Shown here one piece after another: positions 6,294-13,497 of a DNA stretch of 23,125 nucleotides. The number at the start of each line of letters is the position of its first letter. Position 1 is the stretch's first letter. The stretch lies in IMG/VR virus record IMGVR_UViG_3300048596_000042, positions 1-23,125 of that record, one strand, 5' to 3'. Below the pieces are notes generated by a model. That model ran no database searches and was not told where the DNA came from. It saw only the letters and a list, made by a program, of their open reading frames with translations. This stretch comes from a virus. A program made the position numbers and the translations under genes.

Positions 6294-6781
6294 ACGTCAT
6301 CGGGATCGACCCGAGCCTCGAGGGGACCGGACTCGCCTGGTCCGACACCGGCGTGGGGACCTGCCGCGGCAACGCCGACGAGCGCCTGGTCGCCATCCAC
6401 AGCGACGTGCAGGAAATGGCGAAGGGCTTCCACCTCGCCGTCGTCGAGGACCTCCCCACCCACGGGCACGGCGCGGGGAAGACCGGGATGGCGCAGGGTG
6501 TGGTGCGGCTCGCGCTGCTGCAGCTGGGCGTGCCGTACGCGCTGATCACCCCTGCGACGTTGAAGAAGTTCGCGACCGGCAAGGGCAACGCGACGAAGCC
6601 GGATATGCGGGTGGAGCTCCTCAAGCGCACCGGCATGGACCTGCGCGATGACGACCAGGTCGACGCGTGGTGGCTGCGGGCGATGGGGATGCAGTACCTC
6701 GGCGCGCCGATCGTGGAGCTCCCGAAGGCTCACCTCGCGGCGCTGGTACCGGTCGTCTGGCCTGCGGGGGTGGGCTGGTGA
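6290..6781 (+). CDS. RuvC-like Holliday junction resolvase
   Basis: This 163-aa protein has the RNase H fold of RuvC. It opens MNVIGIDPSLEGTGLAW, in which Asp7 is the first metal ligand. Further acidic residues sit where the family needs them: Glu53 in VVEDLP, and Asp121/Asp122/Asp125 in DDQVDAWWLRA. The mid-section VPYALITPATLKKFATGKGN is typical of phage-type RuvC-like resolvases. It would cut branched DNA produced by the exonuclease/RecT pair or at replication forks before packaging. The GTG at 6290 overlaps the previous stop. The longer in-frame extension to 6188 overlaps a real gene and is rejected. Length matches the roughly 160-aa family norm. Confidence 0.88.
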   Translation: MNVIGIDPSLEGTGLAWSDTGVGTCRGNADERLVAIHSDVQEMAKGFHLAVVEDLPTHGHGAGKTGMAQGVVRLALLQLGVPYALITPATLKKFATGKGNATKPDMRVELLKRTGMDLRDDDQVDAWWLRAMGMQYLGAPIVELPKAHLAALVPVVWPAGVGW

Positions 6782-6984
6782 CGGGGGATCAGCTCTCGCT
6801 CGAGCTTTACATCGAGCTTTACACCGGCCCTGGCCGCGACGCCGACGAGGTCCTCGACGTGTGGGCCGGTGAGGGCCGCCCCGCGCGCCTGTGGCACCGA
6901 AGAGGGAACCTCGGGTCCATCCGGTCGTCCTGCCTGTGGCGTCCCGTCGAGACCGTGACCCTGGCCGCCGGCGATGTCCTATGA
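6778..6984 (+). CDS. Hypothetical protein with LELY/IELY repeat
   Basis: This 68-aa protein (MTGDQLSLELYIELYTGPGR and on) has a Trp-rich second half (VWAGEG, RLWHRRG, CLWRPVE). A 12-bp tandem repeat at 6800-6823 encodes LELY-IELY. Its start region is nearly the same, in DNA and protein (MTGDQ), as that of the next gene at 6981. This hints that one start was copied or that the gene entered by recombination at short homology. GTGA and ATGA overlaps at its two ends fix the frame. The small compact mix of Trp and Arg might be a nucleic-acid binding fold, but I do not recognise it. Confidence 0.7.
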   Translation: MTGDQLSLELYIELYTGPGRDADEVLDVWAGEGRPARLWHRRGNLGSIRSSCLWRPVETVTLAAGDVL

Positions 6985-7370
6985 CGGGCGATCAGGTCTG
7001 CCGCGGCTGCCGCGAGGAAACCGACTTCACTCAGGGCCGCGGACTATGCCGCCGCTGCTACCAGCACCACCACCTCGCGGGGACCCTCGATCAGTTCTCC
7101 ACCCGCGGTGAGGCGCTTCTCTTCGTCGACGTCTCTTGGCACATCGACGCGCTCTGCGCCGAGACCGACCCGGAGATCTTCTTCCCAGAGAAGGGCGGGT
7201 CCACGAGGCCCGCGAAGGCCGTGTGCTCGCAGTGCGTCGTGCGAGCCGAATGCCTCGACTACGCGCTGAAGACCCAGCAACGGTTCGGGATCTACGGCGG
7301 CGTCAGCGAACGCGCCCGCCGCCGCCTGGCCGCGCAGGCCGAAGCCGACGACCTGGAGGGAGCGGCATGA
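6981..7370 (+). CDS. WhiB-family regulator with N-terminal zinc knuckle
   Basis: This 129-aa protein has two metal-binding parts. Residues 7-26 hold CxxC-x12-CxxC (Cys7, 10, 23, 26), a probable zinc knuckle. Residues 55-115 form a WhiB domain with the four iron-sulfur ligands Cys59, 82, 85 and 91 in the C-x22-C-x2-C-x5-C spacing. The family turn (GIYGG, 103-107) and a basic DNA-contacting tail ERARRRLAAQA follow. WhiB proteins are found only in actinobacteria and their phages. They bind a [4Fe-4S] cluster and the main sigma factor to change promoter choice, and phage versions can repress host whiB genes. The added zinc knuckle is unusual. ATG 6981 overlaps the previous stop (ATGA). Confidence 0.9.
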   Translation: MTGDQVCRGCREETDFTQGRGLCRRCYQHHHLAGTLDQFSTRGEALLFVDVSWHIDALCAETDPEIFFPEKGGSTRPAKAVCSQCVVRAECLDYALKTQQRFGIYGGVSERARRRLAAQAEADDLEGAA

Positions 7371-8497
7371 CGGACACGACCGAGCTGACCGTGCTGAAGA
7401 TGCTCGCCGCACGCCGACGCGTGCAGTTCGTCGCCACCGCGTGCTCGCTCATGCCGGTGCAGGTCCTCGACATCGCTCGGCGCCACGGCTGCCTCGTCGC
7501 GAACGGGGAGGTCGACTACACCGCCGCCGGGCACGCCGCCGCGGAGCTGCTGCAGGCCAACGGTGCCCGGATCCCCGTCCGCGACCCGGAGCCCGTTAAG
7601 CCACACGCTGCGCCGCCCGTGAGGGTTACGCACCCCGTTCCGGGGCCACCGGCCGCCGCGTCGAGGCAGATGCCGCCCCCGGCTCCGTCCGTCGCGGACG
7701 ACCAGCTGCTCCGCGTCCGCATCGAGCAGGTCCACCCTGACCCCGACAACCCGCGCACCGACCTCGGCGACGTCACAGAGCTCGCGGACTCGTTGCGCGC
7801 TGTCGGGATGCTCCAGCCGATCGTCGTGCGCCGCAGCGCAGGCGGGTACCTCATCGTCGCCGGGCACCGCCGCCACGCCGCGGCCCGCCTCGTCGGGTGG
7901 GCGACCCTGCAGGTCATCGTCCGCCGCGCCATGCGCCCCGACGACGTCCTCGCCGCCATGTTGGTGGAGAACTCCCACCGCAAGGACCTCGACCCGATCG
8001 AGGAGGCCCGCGGCCTCGCCCGGCTGAAGGCGCAACTCGGCGTCGGTGACTCCGTCGTCGCCCGCCGCGTCGGGCGCCACCAGTCCCACGTCTCGGCGCG
8101 CCTGATGCTCCTGTCGCTGCCGATCGAGGAGCAGGAGGAGCTACGCCGCGGCGAGATGACCCTCACCGAGGCCCGCGATCGCGCCCGCCTCGCGTCCGGG
8201 CGCATCGGCCCGGGCGTCGGGCGCTCGTCGATCGGGCACCTCGCCGCGTCCCACCCCCTCGCGCACCGTGCGAAGGCCCGGTGCCTGCAGATCGCGGCCG
8301 TCGACCCCACGCACACCCGCGGCAAAGGCAAGGGCGTCGGCGGGATCGCCTGCGGTCAGTGCTGGGAGGCACTCATCCGCTCCGACGAACGGCAGCACCT
8401 GCACTCCCACTCCGCGCGCACCGGCACTTGCGCGATCTGCGACACCCCAATGCCGGTCGAGACCACACCAACCCCACTTCGAGAGGCCACGGCATGA
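7367..8497 (+). CDS. ParB-like protein with C-terminal Cys/His motif
   Basis: This 376-aa protein has, in order: an N-terminal HTH-like segment (about 8-45); a Pro-rich linker (70-110); a ParB/Sulfiredoxin-type N-terminal domain (about 115-205) with HPDPDNPR, the nucleotide-site motif AGHRRHAAARL (165-175) and MLVENSHRKDLDPIEEARGL; an HTH (about 228-250, VARRVGRHQSHVSARL); and a C-terminal segment with C-x2-C pairs (CGQC 329-332, CAIC 355-358) and several His. ParB domains bind and hydrolyse CTP and clamp on DNA. Phage versions may act as transcription regulators, nucleases or in plasmid-like partition. No ParA-like gene is visible, so partition is less likely than regulation. ATGA overlaps lie at both ends. 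The terminal Cys cluster is uncommon for ParB. Confidence 0.85.
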   Translation: MTDTTELTVLKMLAARRRVQFVATACSLMPVQVLDIARRHGCLVANGEVDYTAAGHAAAELLQANGARIPVRDPEPVKPHAAPPVRVTHPVPGPPAAASRQMPPPAPSVADDQLLRVRIEQVHPDPDNPRTDLGDVTELADSLRAVGMLQPIVVRRSAGGYLIVAGHRRHAAARLVGWATLQVIVRRAMRPDDVLAAMLVENSHRKDLDPIEEARGLARLKAQLGVGDSVVARRVGRHQSHVSARLMLLSLPIEEQEELRRGEMTLTEARDRARLASGRIGPGVGRSSIGHLAASHPLAHRAKARCLQIAAVDPTHTRGKGKGVGGIACGQCWEALIRSDERQHLHSHSARTGTCAICDTPMPVETTPTPLREATA

Positions 8498-9015
8498 CCG
8501 TCAGCGTGAAGATCAACCCCGGGCTCGTCGGCGGCGACCGGACCGCGTCCATCGACCGGTACGCCGCCCGCCTGTACGAGTCCTCCGGGATGGCGCTGAT
8601 GGGCGTCGTCGAGCTCGTCCACGTCGACTCCGTCGTCCCCGCCGAAGGGTCCAAGAAGGACCCGCAGGTCCGCATGGAGATCCGGTCCATGGAGGTCGCC
8701 GGCGGGGAGCAGGAGCACACCCTGCGCGACGTCCAACGGTTCCTGTACCTCGCCCGCACCGCGGTCGGGACCCTCGACGGGGACAACGAGGTCCAGCTGG
8801 CCAAGCAGACGATGGAGAACGCCCAAGGCCTCATCGCCGGGGACGAGGTCGCCCGGCTCCGCGCCGCCCTGGGGTGGGTGCTGGAGCAGCTCGACGGGAT
8901 CGGGGCGGCGACGAAGCTCCGCGAAGCCGATATGCGCAAGGCCATCGGGAAGCTCGCGGCGTCGCTGACCGCGATCCAGTCGGGCGCCGAGCAGCGCGCG
9001 GACGGTGTCTGGTGA
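8494..9015 (+). CDS. Actinophage hypothetical protein
   Basis: This 173-aa protein (MTVSVKINPGLVGGDRTASI and on) has a beta-rich first part (GVVELVHVDSVVP, VRMEIRSMEVAG) and a helical second half with LGWVLEQLDGIG and a charged tail. It has no Cys, membrane or catalytic motif. Similar proteins without known function appear in actinophage early operons. It is coupled upstream to the ParB-like gene (ATGA) and downstream to a 44-aa gene (GTGA). The first half resembles a small beta-barrel in pattern, which would fit nucleic-acid binding, but that is only an impression from the residue order. Confidence 0.75.
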   Translation: MTVSVKINPGLVGGDRTASIDRYAARLYESSGMALMGVVELVHVDSVVPAEGSKKDPQVRMEIRSMEVAGGEQEHTLRDVQRFLYLARTAVGTLDGDNEVQLAKQTMENAQGLIAGDEVARLRAALGWVLEQLDGIGAATKLREADMRKAIGKLAASLTAIQSGAEQRADGVW

Positions 9016-9146
9016 GCGTCGACGCGGTCCTCCCGCGGATCTACGACGACCTCTGGGCCGAGCACGGGCCCGCGATCCGCTCAGCGCAGCTCGCCGCGGT
9101 CGAGGCGGAGGCTGAGGTCCTCGAGGCGATGGGCGGCCCGGCGTGA
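9012..9146 (+). CDS. Very small hypothetical protein (44 aa)
   Basis: This 44-aa acidic helical protein starts MSVDAVLPRIYDDLWAEHGP and ends with an Ala/Glu-rich helix. It is framed by GTGA overlaps on both sides, which supports it as a real gene. No motif is recognised. It may serve as a structural subunit or mainly keep ribosomes running through the operon. Confidence 0.6.
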   Translation: MSVDAVLPRIYDDLWAEHGPAIRSAQLAAVEAEAEVLEAMGGPA

Positions 9147-9316
9147 AGCGGCGCCTCCTCGGGTGTGACGACGACGCGCACGCGTTCGTCCGCGTCCCGG
9201 GCGAGCGCCTATGGTCGTGCCGCCGGTGCGGCGTGCAGGACGCGTTCTTCGCGGTCCCTGCGGGGGACAAGCCGGTGCTCGAGCCCGCGGAGTTGCCGAC
9301 GCCGGTGCTGTCCTGA
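9143..9316 (+). CDS. Small Cys/His zinc-knuckle-like protein
   Basis: This 57-aa protein has Cys8, His13 and a CRRC pair (Cys26/Cys29) in a pattern that could bind one zinc. The start MKRRLLG is basic and the C-terminal third is Pro/Leu-rich. The GTG at 9143 overlaps the previous stop, and the stop shares one base with the next ATG (TGATG). It is one of several tiny Cys-containing proteins in this operon. Function unknown. Confidence 0.6.
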   Translation: MKRRLLGCDDDAHAFVRVPGERLWSCRRCGVQDAFFAVPAGDKPVLEPAELPTPVLS

Positions 9317-9468
9317 TGGGCGCTCAGCTGGAGAAGGCGACGCCGCCGACCCCACCGGACGTCGTGCACACGTACACGATGGAGCAGATCCGCGACCGCT
9401 GCGTGCACGACCTCGTCCTCGCGAACGGGGTGTGCGTCGGGTGCTCCCGTCAGGTCGGTGACCTCTAA
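9316..9468 (+). CDS. Small Cys-containing hypothetical protein (50 aa)
   Basis: This 50-aa protein contains His and Cys in RDRCVHDLVLANG followed by CVGC near the C-terminus, so a C-x-H plus C-x2-C zinc site is possible. Its ATG overlaps the previous stop by one base, and its TAA overlaps the next ATG by one base (TAATG). No family recognised. It probably belongs with the neighbouring zinc-knuckle protein as a small regulatory or scaffolding factor. Confidence 0.6.
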   Translation: MGAQLEKATPPTPPDVVHTYTMEQIRDRCVHDLVLANGVCVGCSRQVGDL

Positions 9469-10625
9469 TGGGCGACCACCCGATCGACCCGGCCGAGGTC
9501 CTCGCGGCATGGCCGGACGACGACGCGGTCCGGGAGTCCCCCGAGCTGGCCGTCGAGCAGATCCACGAACTCGTAGCGTTGATCGAGGAGTCCAGCGCCC
9601 GGCACGCGGAGACCAGGATCCTGCTCGCCCGCAGGGCCGCCGAATGTCGGCGCGCTGAAGAGCAGCGAGACCAGGAGACGGCCTGGAACGCCAAGCGGAC
9701 CGAGGAATTCACCGCGACACTGGCGCAGACCGTCGCCGCAGCGGAGGCCGAGATGCTGCTTGCGGTTGTGGATGCGCGGAAGGCGGCACTCCTCGAAGCG
9801 GCCGACGAGCTCGACCGGTTCGCCGCCAAGCCGACCGGCCAGGCGGCGATCGACTTCCTCCGTGCACGCGCCGACGCCCAGGGATCGACCCCCAAGCCTT
9901 CACCAACCCCCGCGCCAGCGAGGGATACCGCGGTTCCGGGCGTCGAGGTCGGGACCGTCGTCGGCCTGGACCTCGACGGCGTCCGCAACGGGCACGTCCC
10001 CTGGCCCGGCACCGAGGACGACGGGACGTGTTCCTGCTGCGGGATGCCCTACCCCTGCGTCACCCGCCGCCTCGCCGACGAGCTCGAGGACGCGCGGGCC
10101 CAGGTCGCACGCCTGCTGCGCTGGAAGGCCGAAGCGACGACCGCGCTGAACGGGTGGGAGGCGGCGCGGGCCGAGATCGCGCGCCTGACACGCGAGTTGG
10201 GACACGCGGACACCGGGAACGGGAAACTCTCCATCGCGCTCGCCGAGACGCAACGTCGCACCGAGCAGGCCGAGGCGGAGGTCGCGCGTCTGACAGCCGA
10301 GGAGCGTAACGACCGCGCCGTCATCGCGTCGACCCTCGCCCGCGCCGAGAGGGCCGAGGCGCAGGTCGCGATTCTGCGCGACTCGATGTGCTTGCTGGTG
10401 TTGTGGGCGAGCTGCCCTCGGACAATCTCCAGGGCCGTACAGCAACCAGGTCGCAACCACATCGACGACCAGTCGGCGGTCGGCCAGGAGACCGCACGGA
10501 TGCTCCGGGCGTTTCGCGGCGCCAGGACTGCGTTTACGCAGCTGCAGGCTGACCGGGACCGGCTACAGGACGACCTCAACCGGGCGCGGATGGCGGCCTA
10601 CGAGCGGGGCGACGCCGATGCCTGA
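9468..10625 (+). CDS. Long coiled-coil protein with central Cys motif
   Basis: This 385-aa protein is built mostly of charged coiled coil. Residues 25-130 and 205-380 are rich in Glu/Arg/Ala heptads (HELVALIEESSARHAETRIL; RTEQAEAEVARLTAEERN). Between them is a Pro-rich linker (about 137-155) and a short domain with DLDGVRNGHVPWPGTEDD followed by a CSCC and Cys cluster (about 187-197), a likely zinc site. There is no signal or membrane segment. It could bridge DNA or other early proteins, or act as a structural adaptor, but I recognise no family. ATG 9468 shares one base with the previous stop, and its end overlaps the next gene by 8 bases. Codon use around 10380-10460 is less GC-biased than the rest. 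Confidence 0.75.
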   Translation: MGDHPIDPAEVLAAWPDDDAVRESPELAVEQIHELVALIEESSARHAETRILLARRAAECRRAEEQRDQETAWNAKRTEEFTATLAQTVAAAEAEMLLAVVDARKAALLEAADELDRFAAKPTGQAAIDFLRARADAQGSTPKPSPTPAPARDTAVPGVEVGTVVGLDLDGVRNGHVPWPGTEDDGTCSCCGMPYPCVTRRLADELEDARAQVARLLRWKAEATTALNGWEAARAEIARLTRELGHADTGNGKLSIALAETQRRTEQAEAEVARLTAEERNDRAVIASTLARAERAEAQVAILRDSMCLLVLWASCPRTISRAVQQPGRNHIDDQSAVGQETARMLRAFRGARTAFTQLQADRDRLQDDLNRARMAAYERGDADA

Positions 10626-10821
10626 CGAGCGCCCCGACCTCGAGTACCTCGCCGCCGGTTACCTCACCGGGCTGATGGCCCGCGCCGGCCACCCGGTCGA
10701 GGACCTGGAGGTCCCGACCGACAGCGCGGGCGTCGTCACCGGCGAGCTCGTGTTCGTCTACCTCGGCGAGCGGTTCCTCGTCAGCCCCCAGATGCTCGCG
10801 CAGGAGGACGTCGATGGCTGA
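10618..10821 (+). CDS. Small hypothetical protein
   Basis: This 67-aa acidic protein (MPDERPDLEYLAAGYLTGLM and on) has a helix then two likely strands (VVTGELVFVYLGERFLVS). It overlaps the coiled-coil gene by 8 bases, and its end overlaps the next ATG by 8 bases. No Cys and no known motif. The overlaps and good codon bias support expression. Confidence 0.7.
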   Translation: MPDERPDLEYLAAGYLTGLMARAGHPVEDLEVPTDSAGVVTGELVFVYLGERFLVSPQMLAQEDVDG

Positions 10822-11332
10822 CCCGATCCGCTACTGCGGGAAGTTCCTCCCCGACTTCAACTGGCCTGACGCCGGGAAAGGCGCGTGCTGCGCGGGCGCC
10901 GCCGACGTCGGCCGCATCGGCTGCACCTGCTGGGAACCCGTCTACGACCCACCCGCCCAGGCGCCGATCCGCCGCGAGCAGGACGCCACCGTCATGCCGC
11001 GGATGTGCGCGGACTGCGCGTACAAGCCCGGGTCCCTGGAGCGCCGCGACGACCCGAACGTCGTCGCGTCCGCGCAGCTCCTCGACGACATCGTCATCAC
11101 CGGCACCCCGTTCTGGTGCCACAACGGGCTGCCTCGGATCACGCACTATGTGCACCCCGCGACCGGCGTCGAGTACCACCCCGATGTCGACCTGACCTCC
11201 GCGTACAAGCCCGTCATCGATGAGAACCACCGCCCATACAAGGCCGACGGGTCACCCGCTGACTACTGCGCCGGCTGGTCCGCGCGGATGCTGCGCCACA
11301 ACGAGCGGGTCCTGCGCGGTGAGTCCCTGTGA
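10814..11332 (+). CDS. Cys-rich hypothetical protein
   Basis: This 172-aa soluble protein has at least nine Cys and several His spread over its length: YCGKF, ACCAGAADVGRIGCTCW, MCADCAY, FWCHNG and DYCAGW. The pattern suggests two or more structural zinc sites. Related Cys-rich proteins of unknown function are seen in actinophage early regions. It has no signal peptide, so disulfide use is unlikely. ATG 10814 overlaps the previous gene by 8 bases, and its stop overlaps the next GTG (GTGA). Confidence 0.75.
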   Translation: MADPIRYCGKFLPDFNWPDAGKGACCAGAADVGRIGCTCWEPVYDPPAQAPIRREQDATVMPRMCADCAYKPGSLERRDDPNVVASAQLLDDIVITGTPFWCHNGLPRITHYVHPATGVEYHPDVDLTSAYKPVIDENHRPYKADGSPADYCAGWSARMLRHNERVLRGESL

Positions 11333-11571
11333 GCGCCGTCTGCGGATCCTGCGACGCACCCATCTCCTGGGCCACCCTTCCCAGCGGGAAGCACATGCCC
11401 CTCGACGCGATCCCCGTCCCCGACGGGAACATCGCCGCCCGCCGCGACGCCAAGGGCGACCTCCTCGCCCGGGTCCTCAAGGCCGGCGACGAGCTCGCCG
11501 AGGGTGAACGCCGCGGCACGTCGCACTTCCAGACGTGCGTGAACGCGGCCCAGCACCGGCGGAAGCGATGA
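11329..11571 (+). CDS. Small zinc-ribbon-like protein
   Basis: This 80-aa protein opens MSAVCGSCDAPISWATLPSG, with CGSC as the first metal pair, and ends HFQTCVNAAQHRRKR, with His and Cys as possible remaining ligands. The layout resembles small zinc-ribbon proteins found in many actinophages, where the central part (HMPLDAIPVPDGNIA) is well conserved. The GTG start overlaps the previous stop, and the TGA overlaps the next ATG. Function unknown. A basic tail would suit nucleic-acid contact. Confidence 0.72.
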   Translation: MSAVCGSCDAPISWATLPSGKHMPLDAIPVPDGNIAARRDAKGDLLARVLKAGDELAEGERRGTSHFQTCVNAAQHRRKR

Positions 11572-12107
11572 GGGCCGACGTTCCCGTGCTCGAGCTCGCG
11601 TGGGCGGCCGGCGTGTTCGAGGGTGAGGGGTCCGTCCGGATCAACAAGCCGACCGCCCGCAACCGCGGCGCGCTGCTGTGCGACATGGTCAACACCGCCC
11701 CGGAGATCACCGCGTTCTTCGCCGACCGGTGGGGCGGTTACCACCGGCCCATCCCGGCCGCGCCGCCGCGGAACGCGTACTGGCGCTGGCGGGTCGCCGC
11801 ACTGGAGGCCGCCCGCTTCCTCCGCGACGTCCAGCCCTACCTGCGCACCGAGAAGTACCGCACGCGGGTCGACCTGGCTCTCGCCTTCCAGGACCAGAAG
11901 CGCCGCAGCTCGGGGCTCAACCGCGGGGCGCTCTACCTCGCGACGCAGGACCAGTACTACGAGCAGATGCGCGACCTCAACGTCCGCGGCGTGCGCGACG
12001 ACCAACCCGCCGCCCCGGCCTGGCCGGCCCCGCGTCCTGATCTGACGATCGCGCTGTTCGACGAGGCCGACCTCGTTCCCCGCCGCGTCCTGGGGCTGGT
12101 CACATGA
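11568..12107 (+). CDS. LAGLIDADG-like DNA-binding or homing endonuclease protein
   Basis: This 179-aa protein has one clear LAGLIDADG-like motif near its start (LAWAAGVFEGEGSVRINKPT; acidic residues in the GEGEGS turn). It then shows the usual second-half pattern: a W-x-W strand (AYWRWRVAA) and the helix AARFLRDVQPYLRTEKYRTR leading to LALAFQ. Such domains make up homing endonucleases and their non-cutting relatives, including transcription factors. It has ATGA overlaps on both sides and no intron or disrupted gene around it. That argues for a settled operon member rather than a freshly arrived homing element. Only one motif is seen, so a dimer is expected. Cleavage activity cannot be judged. 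Confidence 0.72.
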   Translation: MRADVPVLELAWAAGVFEGEGSVRINKPTARNRGALLCDMVNTAPEITAFFADRWGGYHRPIPAAPPRNAYWRWRVAALEAARFLRDVQPYLRTEKYRTRVDLALAFQDQKRRSSGLNRGALYLATQDQYYEQMRDLNVRGVRDDQPAAPAWPAPRPDLTIALFDEADLVPRRVLGLVT

Positions 12108-12379
12108 GGCACGCCTGGGACCGGTACCGGCTGCTCGTGCACACCAACGTCAACGGCCCGACCCGCGGCGACATGCTCGACGACCTCGGCGAGGGCGGCG
12201 AGCGCCCGATCCGCGAGGTCGTCATCACCGTCTACGTCGACCTCTACTGCGAGCGGTGCGACACCGAGATCGCCGCCCTCGAGCCCGACGACGTCGCCCT
12301 GGCCGACGTCGTGTCCGTCATCGCCGCCCACGAACCCGCCTGCGTCGCGGCGCCGTCCTGGCCTGGTGATGACGCATGA
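12104..12379 (+). CDS. Small protein with C-x2-C / H-x3-C motif
   Basis: This 91-aa acidic protein has an N-terminal basic part (MRHAWDRYRLLVHTNVNG) and a later zinc-like site: CERC at residues 47-50, then HEPAC near residue 76. The strand VITVYVDLY precedes the CxxC, as in zinc ribbons. It is joined by ATGA overlaps to the LAGLIDADG-like gene and the ASCH gene. No family recognised. Confidence 0.7.
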   Translation: MRHAWDRYRLLVHTNVNGPTRGDMLDDLGEGGERPIREVVITVYVDLYCERCDTEIAALEPDDVALADVVSVIAAHEPACVAAPSWPGDDA

Positions 12380-12897
12380 CCGACGTCCGCGCTATCACCG
12401 TGAAGAACCCGTGGGCCTGGGCCATCGCCCACGCCGGCAAGAACATCGAGAACCGCTCCCGCCCGGTCTCCTACCGCGGGCTGCTCCTCATCCACGCCGG
12501 CGCTACCTGGTCGGACCGCGGCGCCTCCGACGAACGGATCGCGGCCGCGTGGGGGCCGTGGCACTCCGACGGCCGGATCCCGGGGCCGTGTCACCCGTGC
12601 CCGAACCCGGACTACTTCCGACCCGGCGTCGTCGCTATCGCGCAGCTCGTCGACGTGCATCTGCAGACCCTCGACTGCCTGACGGACCCGGACCGGTGCG
12701 ACCCGTGGGGCGAGCAGTCGTACCTGCACCACAACGCCGACGGCACGACGCGGATGGTGTTCGACGTCCACCACTTCGTCCTCGAGGAGATCCGCGCCCT
12801 GCCCGAGCTGGTGCCCGCGCGCGGGCGCCTCGGCCTGTGGCGCCCTGACGCCGACGTCCTCGACGCCGTGCTCGTCCAGGTCGAGGTGCCGTGGTGA
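12376..12897 (+). CDS. ASCH-domain protein
   Basis: This 173-aa protein has an ASCH (ASC-1 homology, PUA-like) fold. The opening MTDVRAITVKNPWAWAIAHA carries the family Trp and Ala run, the KNIENRSRPVSYRGLLLIHAG strand pair carries the conserved Asn-Arg and Gly-Leu-Ile-His, and V-A-I-AQLVDVH follows. ASCH domains bind RNA or nucleosides, and some hydrolyse N4-acetylcytidine. Phage versions are widespread but poorly studied. An insertion with C-H-P-C-P (about residue 75) and C-DPWGEQ is not part of the basic fold and may carry a zinc. Typical neighbours are small early genes, as here, and no partner gene is evident. Confidence 0.82.
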   Translation: MTDVRAITVKNPWAWAIAHAGKNIENRSRPVSYRGLLLIHAGATWSDRGASDERIAAAWGPWHSDGRIPGPCHPCPNPDYFRPGVVAIAQLVDVHLQTLDCLTDPDRCDPWGEQSYLHHNADGTTRMVFDVHHFVLEEIRALPELVPARGRLGLWRPDADVLDAVLVQVEVPW

Positions 12898-13106
12898 AGC
12901 TCCTCGTCGGGTACCGCCTCGTCGAGGCCGCGCCCGGGTGCCCCTACTGCGGCGAGCGGATCTACACCCTCAGCGACAACGGCCACGCCACCAAGCTCGA
13001 CATCCGCTGCTGGTGCGGCGCGAACGCGACAGTCCCGCGCACCGACCCGGACCTGGCGAAGTGGCCCGGCCTGCCCGTCGCGTACCTCCCCGAGGCGGGC
13101 GCCTGA
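12894..13106 (+). CDS. Small zinc-ribbon protein
   Basis: This 70-aa protein has CPYC (residues 16-19) and CWC (about residues 39-41), a plausible three- or four-ligand zinc ribbon with strand pairs RIYTLSD and KLDIRCW. The GTG at 12894 overlaps the ASCH stop as GTGA. A GTG one codon earlier is also possible. Small single-ribbon proteins like this often contact nucleic acid or the transcription machinery. Function unknown. Confidence 0.68.
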   Translation: MKLLVGYRLVEAAPGCPYCGERIYTLSDNGHATKLDIRCWCGANATVPRTDPDLAKWPGLPVAYLPEAGA

Positions 13107-13107
13107 C

Positions 13108-13497
13108 GTGCTCGAGCCCACCGCCCTGGCCCGCGACGTCCTCGCGCGCGCGCCCAGACCGATCCCGCGCTACGCCGACCCCGCCTGGCACGCCCTACCC
13201 GAGAGCGACCTCCGCCGGGTCGCCGCGGTCCTCGTCGCCGCCGAGTGCTGGCGCAGCCACACCACCCTCGAGCAGATCACCGCGGACCTCCTCGAGCAGC
13301 TCGCCGCGGATGACGCGCTCGTGCGGGCCCGCCTCGTCGCCGCGGCGGTCGACGTCCGTGACGCCCTCCCGTCGATCAGCCCGGAGTCGTGGTGGGACCG
13401 CGTCGCCGCGGCGACCGTCCTCGCCCGTGACATGGCCCGCAAGCACTACGACGAGCACACCGCGCACAACGCACGCCAACGGGGGACCCTGCTGTGA
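13108..13497 (+). CDS. Hypothetical protein, DUF2742-like
   Basis: This 129-aa helical protein contains a P-x-Y-ADPAWHALPESDLRRVAAVLVAAECWR-type segment (residues 18-48), which recalls the DUF2742 proteins of mycobacterial prophages. I give that likeness with moderate confidence. The rest is a helical bundle (LEQITADLLEQLAADDALVR) with a His-rich end. The GTG at 13108 follows the previous stop after a single base. Its own stop overlaps the ATPase GTG, and the adjacency suggests a link to replication. Confidence 0.7.
   Translation: MLEPTALARDVLARAPRPIPRYADPAWHALPESDLRRVAAVLVAAECWRSHTTLEQITADLLEQLAADDALVRARLVAAAVDVRDALPSISPESWWDRVAAATVLARDMARKHYDEHTAHNARQRGTLL

Noticed and set aside
7367-8497. 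Plasmid-type partition locus
   Set aside because: There is no ParA and no clear parS-like repeat near the gene in this window.
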